Shown: positions 61,601 to 63,797 of the stretch, in pieces
How the letters are laid out: each line of letters opens with the position of its first letter
How positions within the stretch are numbered: position 1 is the first letter of the stretch
Source: Lates calcarifer
Taxonomy: Eukaryota > Chordata > Actinopteri > Centropomidae
Assembly: GCF_001640805.2 (NCBI RefSeq)
Contig: NC_066855.1
Span: 14,540,236-14,604,235, forward strand
Direction: 5' to 3'
DNA: 64,000 nucleotides
Notes under the pieces: model-generated
Databases searched by the model: none
What the model saw: only the letters and a program-made list of their open reading frames with translations
Told to the model about the DNA's origin: nothing
Translations under genes and position numbers: made by a program

Positions 61601-63797
61601 TACCTGTTTGCATTTACCAATTAATGTTATTATTTACGTTCAGCTACTGTAAATGCAACTCAACGCAACTCAGCAGATCTTTCACAGTAAAAGTGTTCCA
61701 GCCTTATGAAGGCTTTTAAAGTGAAAAATCTACAGAAAGTATGGAGTTTCACTGATGGCAGAAAAGTGGAAAATTTTGGATTAACAGGTGTAAGAGAGCT
61801 TAAAAATGGAAACCAGAACAGCAAAGTGGTGACTATAACACTAGCTGAGCACTGATGGTATTAGTGCTGTGGAAACATAATTTCACCCCCATCAATTTTT
61901 ACTCGGCCTCTATTAGCACCCGGCCTTTATTTGTTCATGCTGACCATGTCCCCCTGGCTTTTATATGAGAATTTACGGTACAGTTACTGAAAATGACCTA
62001 AAAATCAAATGGTTTAACAAGCTCTAGGTAAACTGAAGGTAACTGAAAATCTGCAGTTATTTATTACATTTCTGCCCCGAAGCAGCAAGCCACTGCATAA
62101 CACACAAAGCAAAGTCGAAATGCAATGCAGGCTTCAAAACAGGCACGCAGGTGAGGCGTTGTCAGCAGCAAAAGCATTCATGCCAGCATTTAACGATCAT
62201 GCCAGCAGACAGAAGGCTTTGGCTTTGCAATGGTGACCTATGAGTGAACAATGAGAAGAAAAGAAGAGGAGGAGAAAGAGAAGGGAAGAGAAGAGAAGAG
62301 AAGATGTACCTCTGTTGTTCTATTCACCATCATCTAGAAGGGAAAAGGGGAAAGGGTGGAGCAGTCGGGTAAGAAAAAGGAACGAATAGCGGGAGGAGGA
62401 GGAGGAGGAGGAGGAGGAGGAGAGAATGGGGTGGTTAGTGCACCACAACAACAACAACAACACCATGGTTGCACCAAGCTGTAGGATGGACATGTGACAA
62501 ATGTGGCCAGAGGTAATGAAAAGAACTAAAAGGCAACCACACAGAGGTACATACAACTGGATGAGGGACTGAGATTCTCCCTTATAATCTGCGTATTTGT
62601 TCAGCATTATTACTGTCAGCTAAAAAAAAGTCAACACGGTTTCCTGCTCTGAGACTCAAAATAGAAATGTTTGTTGCATTTTTGTCCCACAAAAAAGCTG
62701 AGGGACTTAAACGCGTTAGGAGCAAAAAACACCATCAAGTTCACAATAAAAAACACAATGACAGAAAATGTCTTTTCATGTTATTCCAAGCCCCATGGTA
62801 TATGATATCATATGTGAATCATGGGCATGACTCTTTGTTTTTCCTTGTCTGTGAGAATTAGCTCTGTACTACAGATGTATTACCTCTTCTGTGGGGAACA
62901 AGGGTGGGGGGCATAAAAAGTCAAAGGTTCTTCAAAAAACAAACTAAAACAGTCACTGATGATAGTTCCACAACTTAACATCAATCCAGAAAATAACATA
63001 TTATAATAAGTACAATGCTACGTAATTTTATGTATTAATTTATTATTAACATAACATTATCCTTACTTAAAATCACAGTTATTTTTTGCTATTAGAAGAC
63101 CTCTTACTCAACTCCTTAAAAGAGCCCAGTCATTTACTGTAAAATTGAACATTTATTTCATTGTTTAATTTTAGAGTATTTTAAGAGAATATTGAGTATA
63201 AAAAATATAGAATAACTATAGTTTTTTACCCACAAAATTTGAAGATTTCTGCTGAGAATCAGCTGAGGACACTAAAAAGAAGCTAAAACCAGCAACCAGT
63301 GTAGCTTAGTACAAAGACTGAAAACAGGGCAGAACAGTCTGCCCAAAGGCAACCACATCCACCTACCAGCACCTCTAAGCTCTCAAATTAGACAAATTAC
63401 AGCTCATAATTTATCATCTGAAAATCTTTAAGAAACGAAATACAATGTAGCTGGTTCAGTTAAAGGAATGACTCAAAGTCACGCCCATAATTCATGCAAG
63501 GTAATATGGGGCTAGAAATAAGGTGGATATAGTCTTAACATAAACAAAATCACTTTTTGACAGAGGGGCATGATGGGAGCTGTAGTCCTGCCTGTCATGC
63601 AGAGAGTGTACCTTGGACTCCACGTCAGCATTGTGGTCATTCTGGAGGAGGAGGGCGGCGGCCTTGGTGTCATCTTTCCGTGCGGCGATGTGCAGTGCCG
63701 GGAGGCGGACCTTCCCCTTGGTGTCATTTTCCAGTAAGAGGGAAACCACCTGGTCATGGCCCTGCTGCAACGCCACCGCCAAAGGAGTGAAACCATC
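1..63797 (-). CDS. ank3: ank3 (ankyrin-G) locus, 39 exons placed, both ends outside window
   Basis: Ankyrin-G is the membrane-skeleton adaptor that organises axon initial segments, nodes of Ranvier and lateral epithelial membranes. It links membrane proteins (via ankyrin repeats) to beta-spectrin (via ZU5-UPA). Minus-strand exons give, in order, ankyrin repeats 5-24, an acidic linker, ZU5-ZU5-UPA, a giant neuron-type exon, a death domain and a C-terminal regulatory domain. Codon phases match at every junction checked; two exons carry internal +1 shifts (near 47910 and 15765). Ankyrin-G rather than ankyrin-B is chosen from giant-exon landmarks and the SPQSPCERT entry to the death domain. Repeats 1-4 and the true N-terminus lie to the right of the window, and the last C-terminal exons to the left. 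Whether this is teleost copy a or b cannot be decided from the window. Confidence 0.95.
57..408 (-). other. ank3: ank3 intron, AT-rich
   Basis: This 352-nt intron separates the last two C-terminal exons. It is AT-rich and I see no further structure in it. Confidence 0.7.
409..592 (-). CDS. ank3: ank3 exon: C-terminal domain, charged segment
   Basis: This 184-nt exon is open for 61 codons after a split serine: [40 protein letters not shown] and onwards to SQHKVQ. The acceptor is GACAG and the donor CAG|GTAAGA. Family similarity is weak here. The call rests on phase continuity with the exons on both sides and good splice sites. Confidence 0.75.
702..1371 (-). CDS. ank3: ank3 exon: C-terminal regulatory domain
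   Basis: This 670-nt exon, phase 1 to phase 2, encodes 222 codons starting [20 protein letters not shown], then [18 protein letters not shown]. It is mostly disordered and acidic, with a run of eight glutamates, two related segments ([15 protein letters not shown] and [15 protein letters not shown]) and a final GWRGETSD motif like the mammalian WQNETSSG. The C-terminal domain folds back to regulate ankyrin binding activities. The acceptor is CCCAG after an unusually long pyrimidine tract; the donor is CAG|GTGAGA. Confidence 0.9.
1745..2240. repeat. Dispersed repeat, degenerate copy
   Basis: The segment holds pieces of a dispersed family recognised by phrases such as gctggtctctaactgtg, tgtttgctgctgagcaggta and agctgctaaatgctcc in related copies at about 37640-37810 and 51780-52090. 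Here the pieces lie in both orientations and the boundaries are uncertain. Confidence 0.4.
2935..3620. repeat. Purine-rich (GGA/GAA) low-complexity tract, ~690 bp
   Basis: The plus strand is mostly G and A over nearly 700 bases, made of irregular AGG/GGA/GAA units with scattered interruptions; the transcribed RNA is correspondingly C/U-rich. It has no clear unit length and is followed at 3661 by a short CA run and an A-run. Confidence 0.85.
6928..7071 (-). CDS. ank3: ank3 exon: death domain end
   Basis: This 144-nt exon encodes [20 protein letters not shown] and [19 protein letters not shown], ending DQSD. The acceptor is TTTAG and the donor ATG|GTAAAG. The segment after the death domain ([16 protein letters not shown]) is an ankyrin-G signature not found in ankyrin-B. 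Confidence 0.95.
7243..7374 (-). CDS. ank3: ank3 exon: death domain middle
   Basis: This 132-nt exon encodes [20 protein letters not shown], with [17 protein letters not shown] at the end. It is the core of the ankyrin death domain. The acceptor is TGTAG and the donor CAA|GTAAGC (phase 1). Confidence 0.95.
7375..8857 (-). other. ank3: ank3 intron, 1.5 kb
   Basis: This intron lies between the first two death-domain exons. I see no repeat, exon or RNA gene in it beyond ordinary AT-rich sequence. Confidence 0.7.
8858..8932 (-). CDS. ank3: ank3 exon: death domain start ([12 protein letters not shown])
   Basis: This 75-nt exon encodes [20 protein letters not shown], then LSWT, the first helices of the death domain. 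The acceptor is CACAG and the donor CTG|GTGAGT. It runs phase 1-1 and accepts splicing from either the giant exon or the 19994 exon. Confidence 0.95.
8933..11012 (-). other. ank3: ank3 intron after the giant exon, 2.1 kb
   Basis: This intron contains a palindromic repeat copy (about 9326-9685). Its first 132 nt on the sense strand stay open in the giant-exon frame until a TAA at 10879-10881. Confidence 0.75.
9326..9685. repeat. Palindromic dispersed repeat, copy 1
   Basis: The left arm carries gagattgataccactctcat and gattagcttagcttag; the right end is ttaaactattcctttgaa, complementary in part to the left end gaggaatagtttgacatttc. The same family appears near 30700, 48500, 61050 and 63240. 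It is probably a non-autonomous foldback or MITE-like element common in fish. Confidence 0.65.
11013..18732 (-). CDS. ank3: ank3 giant exon (270/480-kDa neuronal insert), one internal frame break
   Basis: This single 7720-nt exon encodes about 2570 residues of unfolded, Ser/Thr-rich then acidic sequence. Mammalian 480-kDa ankyrin-G needs this insert to assemble axon initial segments. It starts after acceptor TGAAG with [17 protein letters not shown] and runs through [58 protein letters not shown] and [12 protein letters not shown]. After a frame change at about 15760-15769 it continues [86 protein letters not shown] and [11 protein letters not shown]. The preferred donor is AGCA|GTGAGA, phase 1, joining the death domain as SPQSPCERT. 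The length is 1 mod 3, while both boundary phases require 0 mod 3, which independently shows a net +1 base. Confidence 0.93.
18733..19993 (-). other. ank3: ank3 intron before the giant exon, 1.3 kb
   Basis: This intron is removed only when the giant exon is used. It is AT-rich with no recognised repeat or additional exon. Confidence 0.7.
19994..20075 (-). CDS. ank3: ank3 exon before the giant exon ([19 protein letters not shown])
   Basis: This 82-nt exon encodes [20 protein letters not shown], then YLAEPAL, and ends in a phase 1 A before donor CTGA|GTGAGT. Joined to the giant exon the A makes lysine (EPAL-KTAVERST). Joined directly to the death-domain exon at 8932 it makes serine ([13 protein letters not shown]). 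Both joins match known long and short ankyrin-G isoforms, so this exon is the branch point between them. Confidence 0.95.
20076..20683 (-). other. ank3: ank3 intron, 0.6 kb
   Basis: This intron follows the 27-nt microexon. I see no further structure in it. Confidence 0.65.
20684..20710 (-). CDS. ank3: ank3 27-nt acidic microexon (EMESDAEDE)
   Basis: This 27-nt microexon encodes EMESDAEDE, the counterpart of the mammalian ETESDQDDE insert between the UPA end (LPA-KK) and the [17 protein letters not shown] exon. The acceptor is ACCAG and the donor GAG|GTAAAC. Both ends are phase 0, so it can be spliced in or out without a frame change. Confidence 0.82.
20711..21260 (-). other. ank3: ank3 intron, 0.55 kb
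   Basis: This intron precedes the 27-nt microexon. It carries an A-rich stretch at about 20855-20910 (T-rich in the sense strand) roughly 150-200 nt upstream of the microexon. Nothing else was noticed. Confidence 0.65.
21261..21383 (-). CDS. ank3: ank3 exon: UPA domain end
   Basis: This 123-nt, phase 0-0 exon encodes [20 protein letters not shown] and [20 protein letters not shown], then K. It ends the UPA domain. The acceptor is TACAG and the donor AAG|GTAAGG. Confidence 0.94.
21384..22565 (-). other. ank3: ank3 intron, 1.2 kb, with tandem duplication
   Basis: This intron within the UPA-coding region carries the direct duplication at 21510-21852. The remainder shows nothing notable. Confidence 0.7.
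21510..21852. repeat. Tandem duplication, two ~171-bp copies
   Basis: Copy 1 starts gattaagcttctgaagtgag at 21510 and copy 2 starts with the same words at 21682. Both run to gataagccctaatgt, ending at 21681 and 21852. The only difference I see is one T fewer in the T-run of copy 2. Confidence 0.92.
22566..22691 (-). CDS. ank3: ank3 exon: UPA domain, second part
   Basis: This 126-nt exon, phase 0-0, encodes [20 protein letters not shown] and [19 protein letters not shown], ending CVK. The acceptor is CTCAG and the donor AAG|GTACTC. Confidence 0.94.
22692..23047 (-). other. ank3: ank3 intron, 0.36 kb
   Basis: This short AT-rich intron lies inside the UPA-coding region; nothing else was seen. 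Confidence 0.65.
23048..23276 (-). CDS. ank3: ank3 exon: UPA domain, first part
   Basis: This 229-nt exon encodes [20 protein letters not shown] and [17 protein letters not shown], then [19 protein letters not shown], ending SKDIE. The UPA domain packs with the two ZU5 domains into one module. The acceptor is TGCAG and the donor GAG|GTAAAT. Confidence 0.95.
23369..23465 (-). CDS. ank3: ank3 exon: ZU5-C end / UPA start
   Basis: This 97-nt exon encodes [20 protein letters not shown], then [11 protein letters not shown]. The acceptor is ACCAG and the donor AG|GTGAGA. It runs phase 1 to phase 2 and matches ankyrin-G almost residue for residue. Confidence 0.94.
23656..23863 (-). CDS. ank3: ank3 exon: second ZU5 domain, second part
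   Basis: This 208-nt exon encodes [20 protein letters not shown], with [20 protein letters not shown] further on, ending LLCSIT. It includes the [10 protein letters not shown] signature. The acceptor is CCCAG and the donor CAG|GTGTGT (phase 1). Confidence 0.94.
24150..24361 (-). CDS. ank3: ank3 exon: second ZU5 domain, first part
   Basis: This 212-nt exon encodes [20 protein letters not shown], then [20 protein letters not shown], ending [10 protein letters not shown]. It begins the second ZU5 domain. The acceptor is TGAAG; the first two bases AA complete a glutamate with the previous exon. The donor is CAG|GTGAGT. Confidence 0.94.
24362..25488 (-). other. ank3: ank3 intron, 1.1 kb
   Basis: This AT-rich intron lies between the two ZU5 domains; no repeat or exon was recognised. 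Confidence 0.65.
25489..25643 (-). CDS. ank3: ank3 exon: ZU5-N continuation
   Basis: This 155-nt exon encodes [19 protein letters not shown] through NQLLNGMDE. It completes the first ZU5 domain, with the ankyrin signatures PVIVEIPHF and [13 protein letters not shown]. The acceptor is ACCAG and the donor AAG|GTAAAG (phase 1). Confidence 0.94.
25644..29157 (-). other. ank3: ank3 intron, 3.5 kb
   Basis: This intron lies within the first ZU5 domain. I found no exon, RNA gene or recognised repeat; plus-strand reading frames near 27700 and 28220 have no family features. Confidence 0.65.
29158..29382 (-). CDS. ank3: ank3 exon: first ZU5 domain, spectrin-binding DAR motif
   Basis: This 225-nt exon encodes [20 protein letters not shown], with [19 protein letters not shown] further on, ending GPAGAQFL. 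It is the core of the N-terminal ZU5 domain, which binds beta-spectrin. The DAR triplet known to be required for spectrin binding in ankyrins is present at 29352-29360. The acceptor is CTCAG, preceded by T-rich sequence, and the donor is GG|GTAAGA. Confidence 0.95.
30697..30990. repeat. Palindromic dispersed repeat, copy 2 (most complete)
   Basis: The left arm has attgatgccactctcat and gattagcttagcttagca; the right arm has tgctaagctaagctaac and atgaatgtggtatcaatctt, which is the left arm reversed and complemented. This arrangement defines the foldback structure of the family. Confidence 0.72.
31190..31310. mobile_element. Short inverted-repeat element (MITE-like)
   Basis: The left end agtgctgtgcaaaggtttta and the reverse complement of the right end agtactgggcaaaagtttta are near-identical, about 115 bp apart. 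Element size and terminal inverted repeats suggest a non-autonomous DNA transposon. No transposase is encoded. Confidence 0.65.
31618..31724 (-). CDS. ank3: ank3 exon ([18 protein letters not shown])
   Basis: This 107-nt exon, phase 0 to phase 2, encodes [20 protein letters not shown], then [15 protein letters not shown]. The conserved [13 protein letters not shown] sequence marks the start of the first ZU5 domain. The acceptor is TACAG and the donor GG|GTAAGC. Confidence 0.93.
31725..34888 (-). other. ank3: ank3 intron, 3.2 kb
   Basis: This AT-rich intron precedes the first ZU5 exons. No exon or clear repeat was recognised. Confidence 0.65.
34889..34991 (-). CDS. ank3: ank3 exon ([17 protein letters not shown])
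   Basis: This 103-nt exon encodes the serine-rich linker [20 protein letters not shown], then [14 protein letters not shown], just before ZU5. The acceptor is CCAAG and the donor ATG|GTATGT. Joining AG of the previous exon to its first C makes serine, as in mammals ([12 protein letters not shown]). Confidence 0.92.
34992..39257 (-). other. ank3: ank3 intron, 4.3 kb
   Basis: This intron includes a G-rich block just upstream of the acceptor (35040-35130, pyrimidine-rich in the sense strand), another G-rich block at 37316-37400 and a dispersed repeat fragment at about 37640-37810. A reading frame near 36390-36680 followed by aataaa at about 36740 shows no recognisable protein family. Confidence 0.6.
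39258..39381 (-). CDS. ank3: ank3 exon entering the spectrin-binding region ([12 protein letters not shown])
   Basis: This 124-nt exon, phase 1 to phase 2, encodes [20 protein letters not shown], then [20 protein letters not shown]. It is the common exon used by both the full-length form and the repeat-less form. The acceptor is TCTAG and the donor AG|GTAAGA. The ELGDDSLP and GYMGFS motifs are conserved in ankyrin-G. Confidence 0.93.
40332..40351. repeat. (CA)n microsatellite
   Basis: Short CA run downstream of the alternative first exon. Confidence 0.85.
40458..40479 (-). CDS. ank3: ank3 alternative first coding exon (MRCFKAG), no ankyrin repeats
   Basis: On the minus strand an ATG with A at -3 opens MRCFKAG and ends in a strong donor, GAG|GTGAGT. 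The last base is phase 1, exactly as needed to join GT at 39381 and continue [15 protein letters not shown]. An in-frame TGA lies 30 nt upstream, so this is the first possible start. Human ANK3 has a comparable short first exon (MALPQSE) spliced to the same exon, giving a form without the membrane-binding repeats. The coding exon is seen; its use is inferred from phase, donor strength and GC-rich context. The 5' UTR boundary is unknown. Confidence 0.72.
40480..40680 (-). promoter_or_regulatory. ank3: Putative internal ank3 promoter
   Basis: The roughly 200 bases upstream of the MRCFKAG start are rich in C, G and CpG compared with the AT-rich introns around them. They hold an inverted CCAAT (plus-strand CCAAT at 40659-40663) and a GC box (plus-strand CCCGCC at 40630-40635). 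No clear TATA box was seen. A TG-rich microsatellite bounds it at 40664-40715. It is called a promoter by position and composition only. Confidence 0.5.
40664..40715. repeat. (TG)n imperfect microsatellite
   Basis: Interrupted TG run directly upstream of the putative internal promoter on the sense strand. Confidence 0.85.
44329..44376. repeat. (CA)n imperfect microsatellite
   Basis: CA run with several CG interruptions. It is complementary to the TG run about 95 bases further on. Confidence 0.9.
44471..44505. repeat. (GT)n microsatellite
   Basis: Pure GT run, complementary to the CA run at 44329-44376. Confidence 0.9.
44940..44999 (-). CDS. ank3: ank3 linker exon ([20 protein letters not shown])
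   Basis: This 60-nt exon runs phase 1 to phase 1 and encodes the equivalent of the mammalian RKANAPEMLSDGEYISDVEEG segment. The acceptor is CACAG and the donor AAG|GTATTT. Its last base, G, joins GT of the exon at 39381 to make the glycine before [11 protein letters not shown]. Confidence 0.9.
45000..45466 (-). other. ank3: ank3 intron, 0.47 kb
   Basis: This intron lies between the two short linker exons; nothing notable was seen. Confidence 0.65.
45467..45539 (-). CDS. ank3: ank3 linker exon ([12 protein letters not shown])
   Basis: This 73-nt exon encodes [20 protein letters not shown], then SDDE, ending in phase 1. The acceptor is AACAG and the donor GAGG|GTAAGG. It matches the conserved acidic linker after repeat 24 of ankyrin-G. 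Confidence 0.92.
45540..46229 (-). other. ank3: ank3 intron, 0.69 kb
   Basis: This intron separates repeat 24 from the linker exons. No repeat was recognised. Confidence 0.65.
46230..46325 (-). CDS. ank3: ank3 exon: ankyrin repeat 24
   Basis: This 96-nt exon encodes [20 protein letters not shown], then [12 protein letters not shown]. It is the last repeat of the solenoid and the start of the linker. The acceptor is CCAG and the donor CAG|GTGCGT. Mammalian ankyrin-G continues in the same way ([14 protein letters not shown]). Confidence 0.93.
46509..46607 (-). CDS. ank3: ank3 exon: ankyrin repeat 23
   Basis: This 99-nt exon encodes [20 protein letters not shown] through NELTA. The acceptor is TGCAG after a pyrimidine run. 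The donor GCT|GTCAGT is non-canonical at the last exon base, but it is the only one that keeps the 33-codon repeat and phase 0. Confidence 0.9.
46792..46828. repeat. (CA)n microsatellite beside repeat-22 exon
   Basis: Pure CA run ending 12 nt from the exon; in the transcript it is a UG repeat just past the 5' splice site. Confidence 0.92.
46840..46938 (-). CDS. ank3: ank3 exon: ankyrin repeat 22
   Basis: This 99-nt exon encodes [20 protein letters not shown] through NAKTK. The acceptor is ATCAG and the donor AAG|GTAACG. A long TG repeat (sense) starts 12 nt past the donor. Confidence 0.93.
46939..47292 (-). other. ank3: ank3 intron, 0.35 kb
   Basis: Short AT-rich intron between the repeat 21 and 22 exons; nothing else was seen. 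Confidence 0.65.
47293..47391 (-). CDS. ank3: ank3 exon: ankyrin repeat 21
   Basis: This 99-nt exon encodes [20 protein letters not shown] through DPETK. The acceptor is TTCAG, preceded by CT-rich sequence, and the donor is AAG|GTAATG. It is phase 0-0. Confidence 0.93.
47392..47816 (-). other. ank3: ank3 intron, 0.43 kb
   Basis: This intron has a GA-rich run at 47407-47429 (CU-rich in sense) just upstream of the acceptor. Nothing else was seen. Confidence 0.65.
47817..48015 (-). CDS. ank3: ank3 exon: ankyrin repeats 19 and 20, with a 1-nt frame break
   Basis: The exon is 199 nt where its double-repeat siblings are 198 nt. The first part encodes [20 protein letters not shown] through NTVTRQG. 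The second part is open only one frame over, as [20 protein letters not shown] through MGNK. The switch is at the GGGAA run at about 47908-47914, where one base is extra. Splice sites are intact (acceptor CCCAG, donor AAG|GTGAGA) and both flanks are highly conserved. The break would end translation inside the repeat domain if real. A homopolymer sequencing or assembly error is the simplest reading. Confidence 0.88.
48496..48842. repeat. Palindromic dispersed repeat, copy 3
   Basis: The left end gtttgacattttgagacata and right end gatgagagtggtatcaatct, followed by tgctgaactattctttta, match copies 1 and 2. The inner arms read gttagcttggcttggca and gctaggctaagctg. Confidence 0.7.
49194..49226. 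repeat. (CA)n microsatellite beside repeat-18 exon
   Basis: Pure CA run 17 nt from the exon; it is a UG repeat in the transcript. Confidence 0.92.
49243..49341 (-). CDS. ank3: ank3 exon: ankyrin repeat 18
   Basis: This 99-nt exon encodes [20 protein letters not shown] through HAAAK. The acceptor is AACAG and the donor AAG|GTAAGG. A TG repeat (sense strand) of about 33 nt begins 17 nt after the donor. The upstream intron is only about 240 nt. Confidence 0.93.
49584..49682 (-). CDS. ank3: ank3 exon: ankyrin repeat 17
   Basis: This 99-nt exon encodes [20 protein letters not shown] through DAAGK. The acceptor is CCAG and the donor AAG|GTAATG. It is phase 0-0. Confidence 0.93.
49683..51345 (-). 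other. ank3: ank3 intron, 1.7 kb
   Basis: AT-rich intron with a GT run at 51315-51334 near its 5' splice site and a short dispersed-repeat fragment at about 51120-51200. No exon was recognised. Confidence 0.65.
51315..51334. repeat. (GT)n microsatellite beside repeat-15/16 exon
   Basis: Short GT run about 12 nt from the donor; it is a CA repeat in the transcript. Confidence 0.88.
51346..51543 (-). CDS. ank3: ank3 exon: ankyrin repeats 15 and 16
   Basis: This 198-nt exon encodes [19 protein letters not shown] and [19 protein letters not shown], ending GITTK. The acceptor is ATCAG and the donor AAG|GTAAAT. A CA run on the sense strand begins about 12 nt beyond the donor. Confidence 0.93.
51544..52637 (-). 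other. ank3: ank3 intron, 1.1 kb
   Basis: This intron contains a dispersed repeat copy at about 51780-52090 and a CA run at about 52533-52552. Confidence 0.65.
51780..52090. repeat. Dispersed repeat copy (second family)
   Basis: Contains ggtttttagagatttttcac, gctgctgaaaacaaccc and gctgagaggcgctgcagaa, with shorter relatives near 1745-2240 and 37640-37810. It is probably a fish SINE or MITE; its boundaries are approximate. Confidence 0.5.
52638..52736 (-). CDS. ank3: ank3 exon: ankyrin repeat 14
   Basis: This 99-nt exon encodes [20 protein letters not shown] through DAKAK. The acceptor is GTCAG, preceded by GT-rich sequence, and the donor is AAG|GTAGAC. It is phase 0-0. Confidence 0.92.
52737..53602 (-). 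other. ank3: ank3 intron, 0.87 kb
   Basis: This intron has a GA-rich tract at 52858-52905 and a fragment of an AAGTAAAAGT-type fish repeat at about 53306-53405. No exon was seen. Confidence 0.6.
53603..53701 (-). CDS. ank3: ank3 exon: ankyrin repeat 13
   Basis: This 99-nt exon encodes [20 protein letters not shown] through NTSNV. The donor is GTG|GTGAGT and the acceptor CCAG. The sequence matches the ankyrin-G form of this repeat, including the [11 protein letters not shown] motif. Confidence 0.93.
53702..54426 (-). other. ank3: ank3 intron, 0.73 kb
   Basis: Ordinary AT-rich intron between the repeat 12 and 13 exons; nothing notable was seen. Confidence 0.65.
54427..54525 (-). CDS. ank3: ank3 exon: ankyrin repeat 12
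   Basis: This 99-nt exon encodes [20 protein letters not shown] through QAVTE. The acceptor is TTTAG (an uncommon but valid TAG) and the donor GAG|GTATGT. It is phase 0-0. Confidence 0.92.
54526..56163 (-). other. ank3: ank3 intron, 1.6 kb
   Basis: This intron includes pyrimidine-rich stretches at 54660-54735 and 54840-55000, a purine tract at 55200-55280 and a dispersed repeat copy at about 55560-56030. Confidence 0.65.
55660..56030. repeat. Dispersed repeat copy (third family)
   Basis: Contains caagtttcatggcaatccat, ccaatagtatcgcaaatatg, ttgttgagatattttagtct and gaggtgggccgactgacc. I recall this word order from a dispersed repeat widespread in percomorph genomes. The copy is degenerate and its 5' boundary is uncertain. 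Confidence 0.6.
56164..56361 (-). CDS. ank3: ank3 exon: ankyrin repeats 10 and 11
   Basis: This 198-nt exon encodes two repeats, beginning [17 protein letters not shown] and [18 protein letters not shown] and ending NAKAL. The acceptor is CCAG; the donor CTG|GTGAGG fits with phase 0. It is one of four double-repeat exons in this stretch. Confidence 0.93.
56593..56691 (-). CDS. ank3: ank3 exon: ankyrin repeat 9
   Basis: This 99-nt exon encodes one repeat beginning [18 protein letters not shown] and ending LSKTK. The acceptor is CATAG and the donor AAG|GTATTT. It is phase 0-0 and nearly identical in sequence to the mammalian repeat. Confidence 0.93.
56692..57175 (-). other. ank3: ank3 intron, 0.48 kb
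   Basis: AT-rich intron between the repeat 8 and 9 exons; nothing notable was seen. Confidence 0.65.
57176..57274 (-). CDS. ank3: ank3 exon: ankyrin repeat 8
   Basis: This 99-nt exon encodes one repeat beginning [16 protein letters not shown] and ending DARTK. The acceptor is CGCAG and the donor AAG|GTATAC. It has the canonical TPLH helix-start motif and is phase 0-0. Confidence 0.92.
57275..58730 (-). other. ank3: ank3 intron, 1.5 kb
   Basis: This intron has a short GT run at 58691-58708 and a long CA run at 58551-58598, both near the donor of the repeat-7 exon. No exon was recognised. Confidence 0.7.
58551..58616. repeat. (CA)n microsatellite with GGCACA tail
   Basis: About 48 bases of CA followed by three GGCACA-type units at 58598-58616. 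Confidence 0.92.
58731..58829 (-). CDS. ank3: ank3 exon: ankyrin repeat 7
   Basis: This 99-nt, phase 0-0 exon encodes one 33-residue repeat beginning [18 protein letters not shown] and ending DFKAR. The acceptor is TCAG before AGT; the donor is AGG|GTAGGT. A CA run (sense strand) starts about 23 nt into the following intron. Confidence 0.92.
59078..59824. mobile_element. Terminal-inverted-repeat DNA element, non-autonomous, with nested repeat
   Basis: The left end is TACACTCCCTGGCCACATTA and the right end, reversed and complemented, is TACACTCAGTGGTCACTTTA: an imperfect inverted pair. The interior has no transposase. At about 59432-59475 it contains gaagaagtatttagatcctg and gtgagtaaaagtacca, a different fish repeat that looks inserted. 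Confidence 0.6.
61040..61230. repeat. Palindromic dispersed repeat, partial copy 4
   Basis: Carries gaagattgataccactctca and tctgtacactaaaatatgaa, matching the left arm of the family. The right arm is missing or degraded. Confidence 0.55.
62310..62333 (-). CDS. ank3: ank3 24-nt microexon (MMVNRTTE) in repeat 6
   Basis: This 24-nt microexon encodes MMVNRTTE, closely matching the MMVNRATE segment that joins repeats 6 and 7 in mammalian ankyrin-G. The acceptor is TTCTAG and the donor GAG|GTACAT, both in phase 0, so including or skipping it keeps the frame. It is too short to be found by open-reading-frame scanning. It sits next to GA-rich simple sequence (62275-62305) downstream on the sense strand. 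Confidence 0.85.
62393..62423. repeat. (GGA)n trinucleotide repeat
   Basis: About ten GGA/GAG units; the sense strand is a CU-rich tract 60-90 nt upstream of the 24-nt microexon acceptor. Confidence 0.88.
63240..63400. repeat. Palindromic dispersed repeat, degraded copy 5
   Basis: Phrases such as gctaaaaccagcaaccagtg, tagcttagtacaaagactga and aaacagggcagaacagtctg match the inner part of copies 1-3. The ends are lost. Confidence 0.45.
63612..63797 (-). CDS. ank3: ank3 exon: ankyrin repeats 5 and 6
   Basis: This 186-nt exon is open throughout in phase 0 and encodes 62 residues starting [16 protein letters not shown] and containing [19 protein letters not shown], ending DVESK. It corresponds to ankyrin repeats 5 and most of 6 of the 24-repeat solenoid that binds membrane partners such as L1-family adhesion molecules and Nav channels. 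The acceptor is CAG before 63797 and the donor is AAG|GTACAC. It is the most 5' exon in the window; repeats 1-4 should lie to the right of 64000. Confidence 0.93.

Larger units (their letters stand above)
58830..62309 (-). other. ank3: ank3 intron, 3.5 kb
   Basis: This intron contains a 747-bp terminal-inverted-repeat element (59078-59824), a partial palindromic repeat at about 61040-61230 and GA-rich simple sequence at 62260-62305 beside the 24-nt microexon. Confidence 0.7.
62334..63611 (-). other. ank3: ank3 intron, 1.3 kb
   Basis: This intron contains a GGA triplet repeat (62393-62423), a short CAA run (62447-62462) and a degraded palindromic-repeat remnant at about 63240-63400. No exon was seen. 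Confidence 0.65.

Noticed and set aside
1..63797. Locus considered as a pseudogene because of two frame breaks
   Set aside because: Thirty-seven other exons are intact with good splice sites and strong conservation; two isolated +1 shifts fit sequencing error or allele damage better.
1..63797. Assignment to ankyrin-B (ank2) or ankyrin-R (ank1)
   Set aside because: Giant-exon text, [10 protein letters not shown] after the death domain and SPQSPCERT before it match ankyrin-G specifically.
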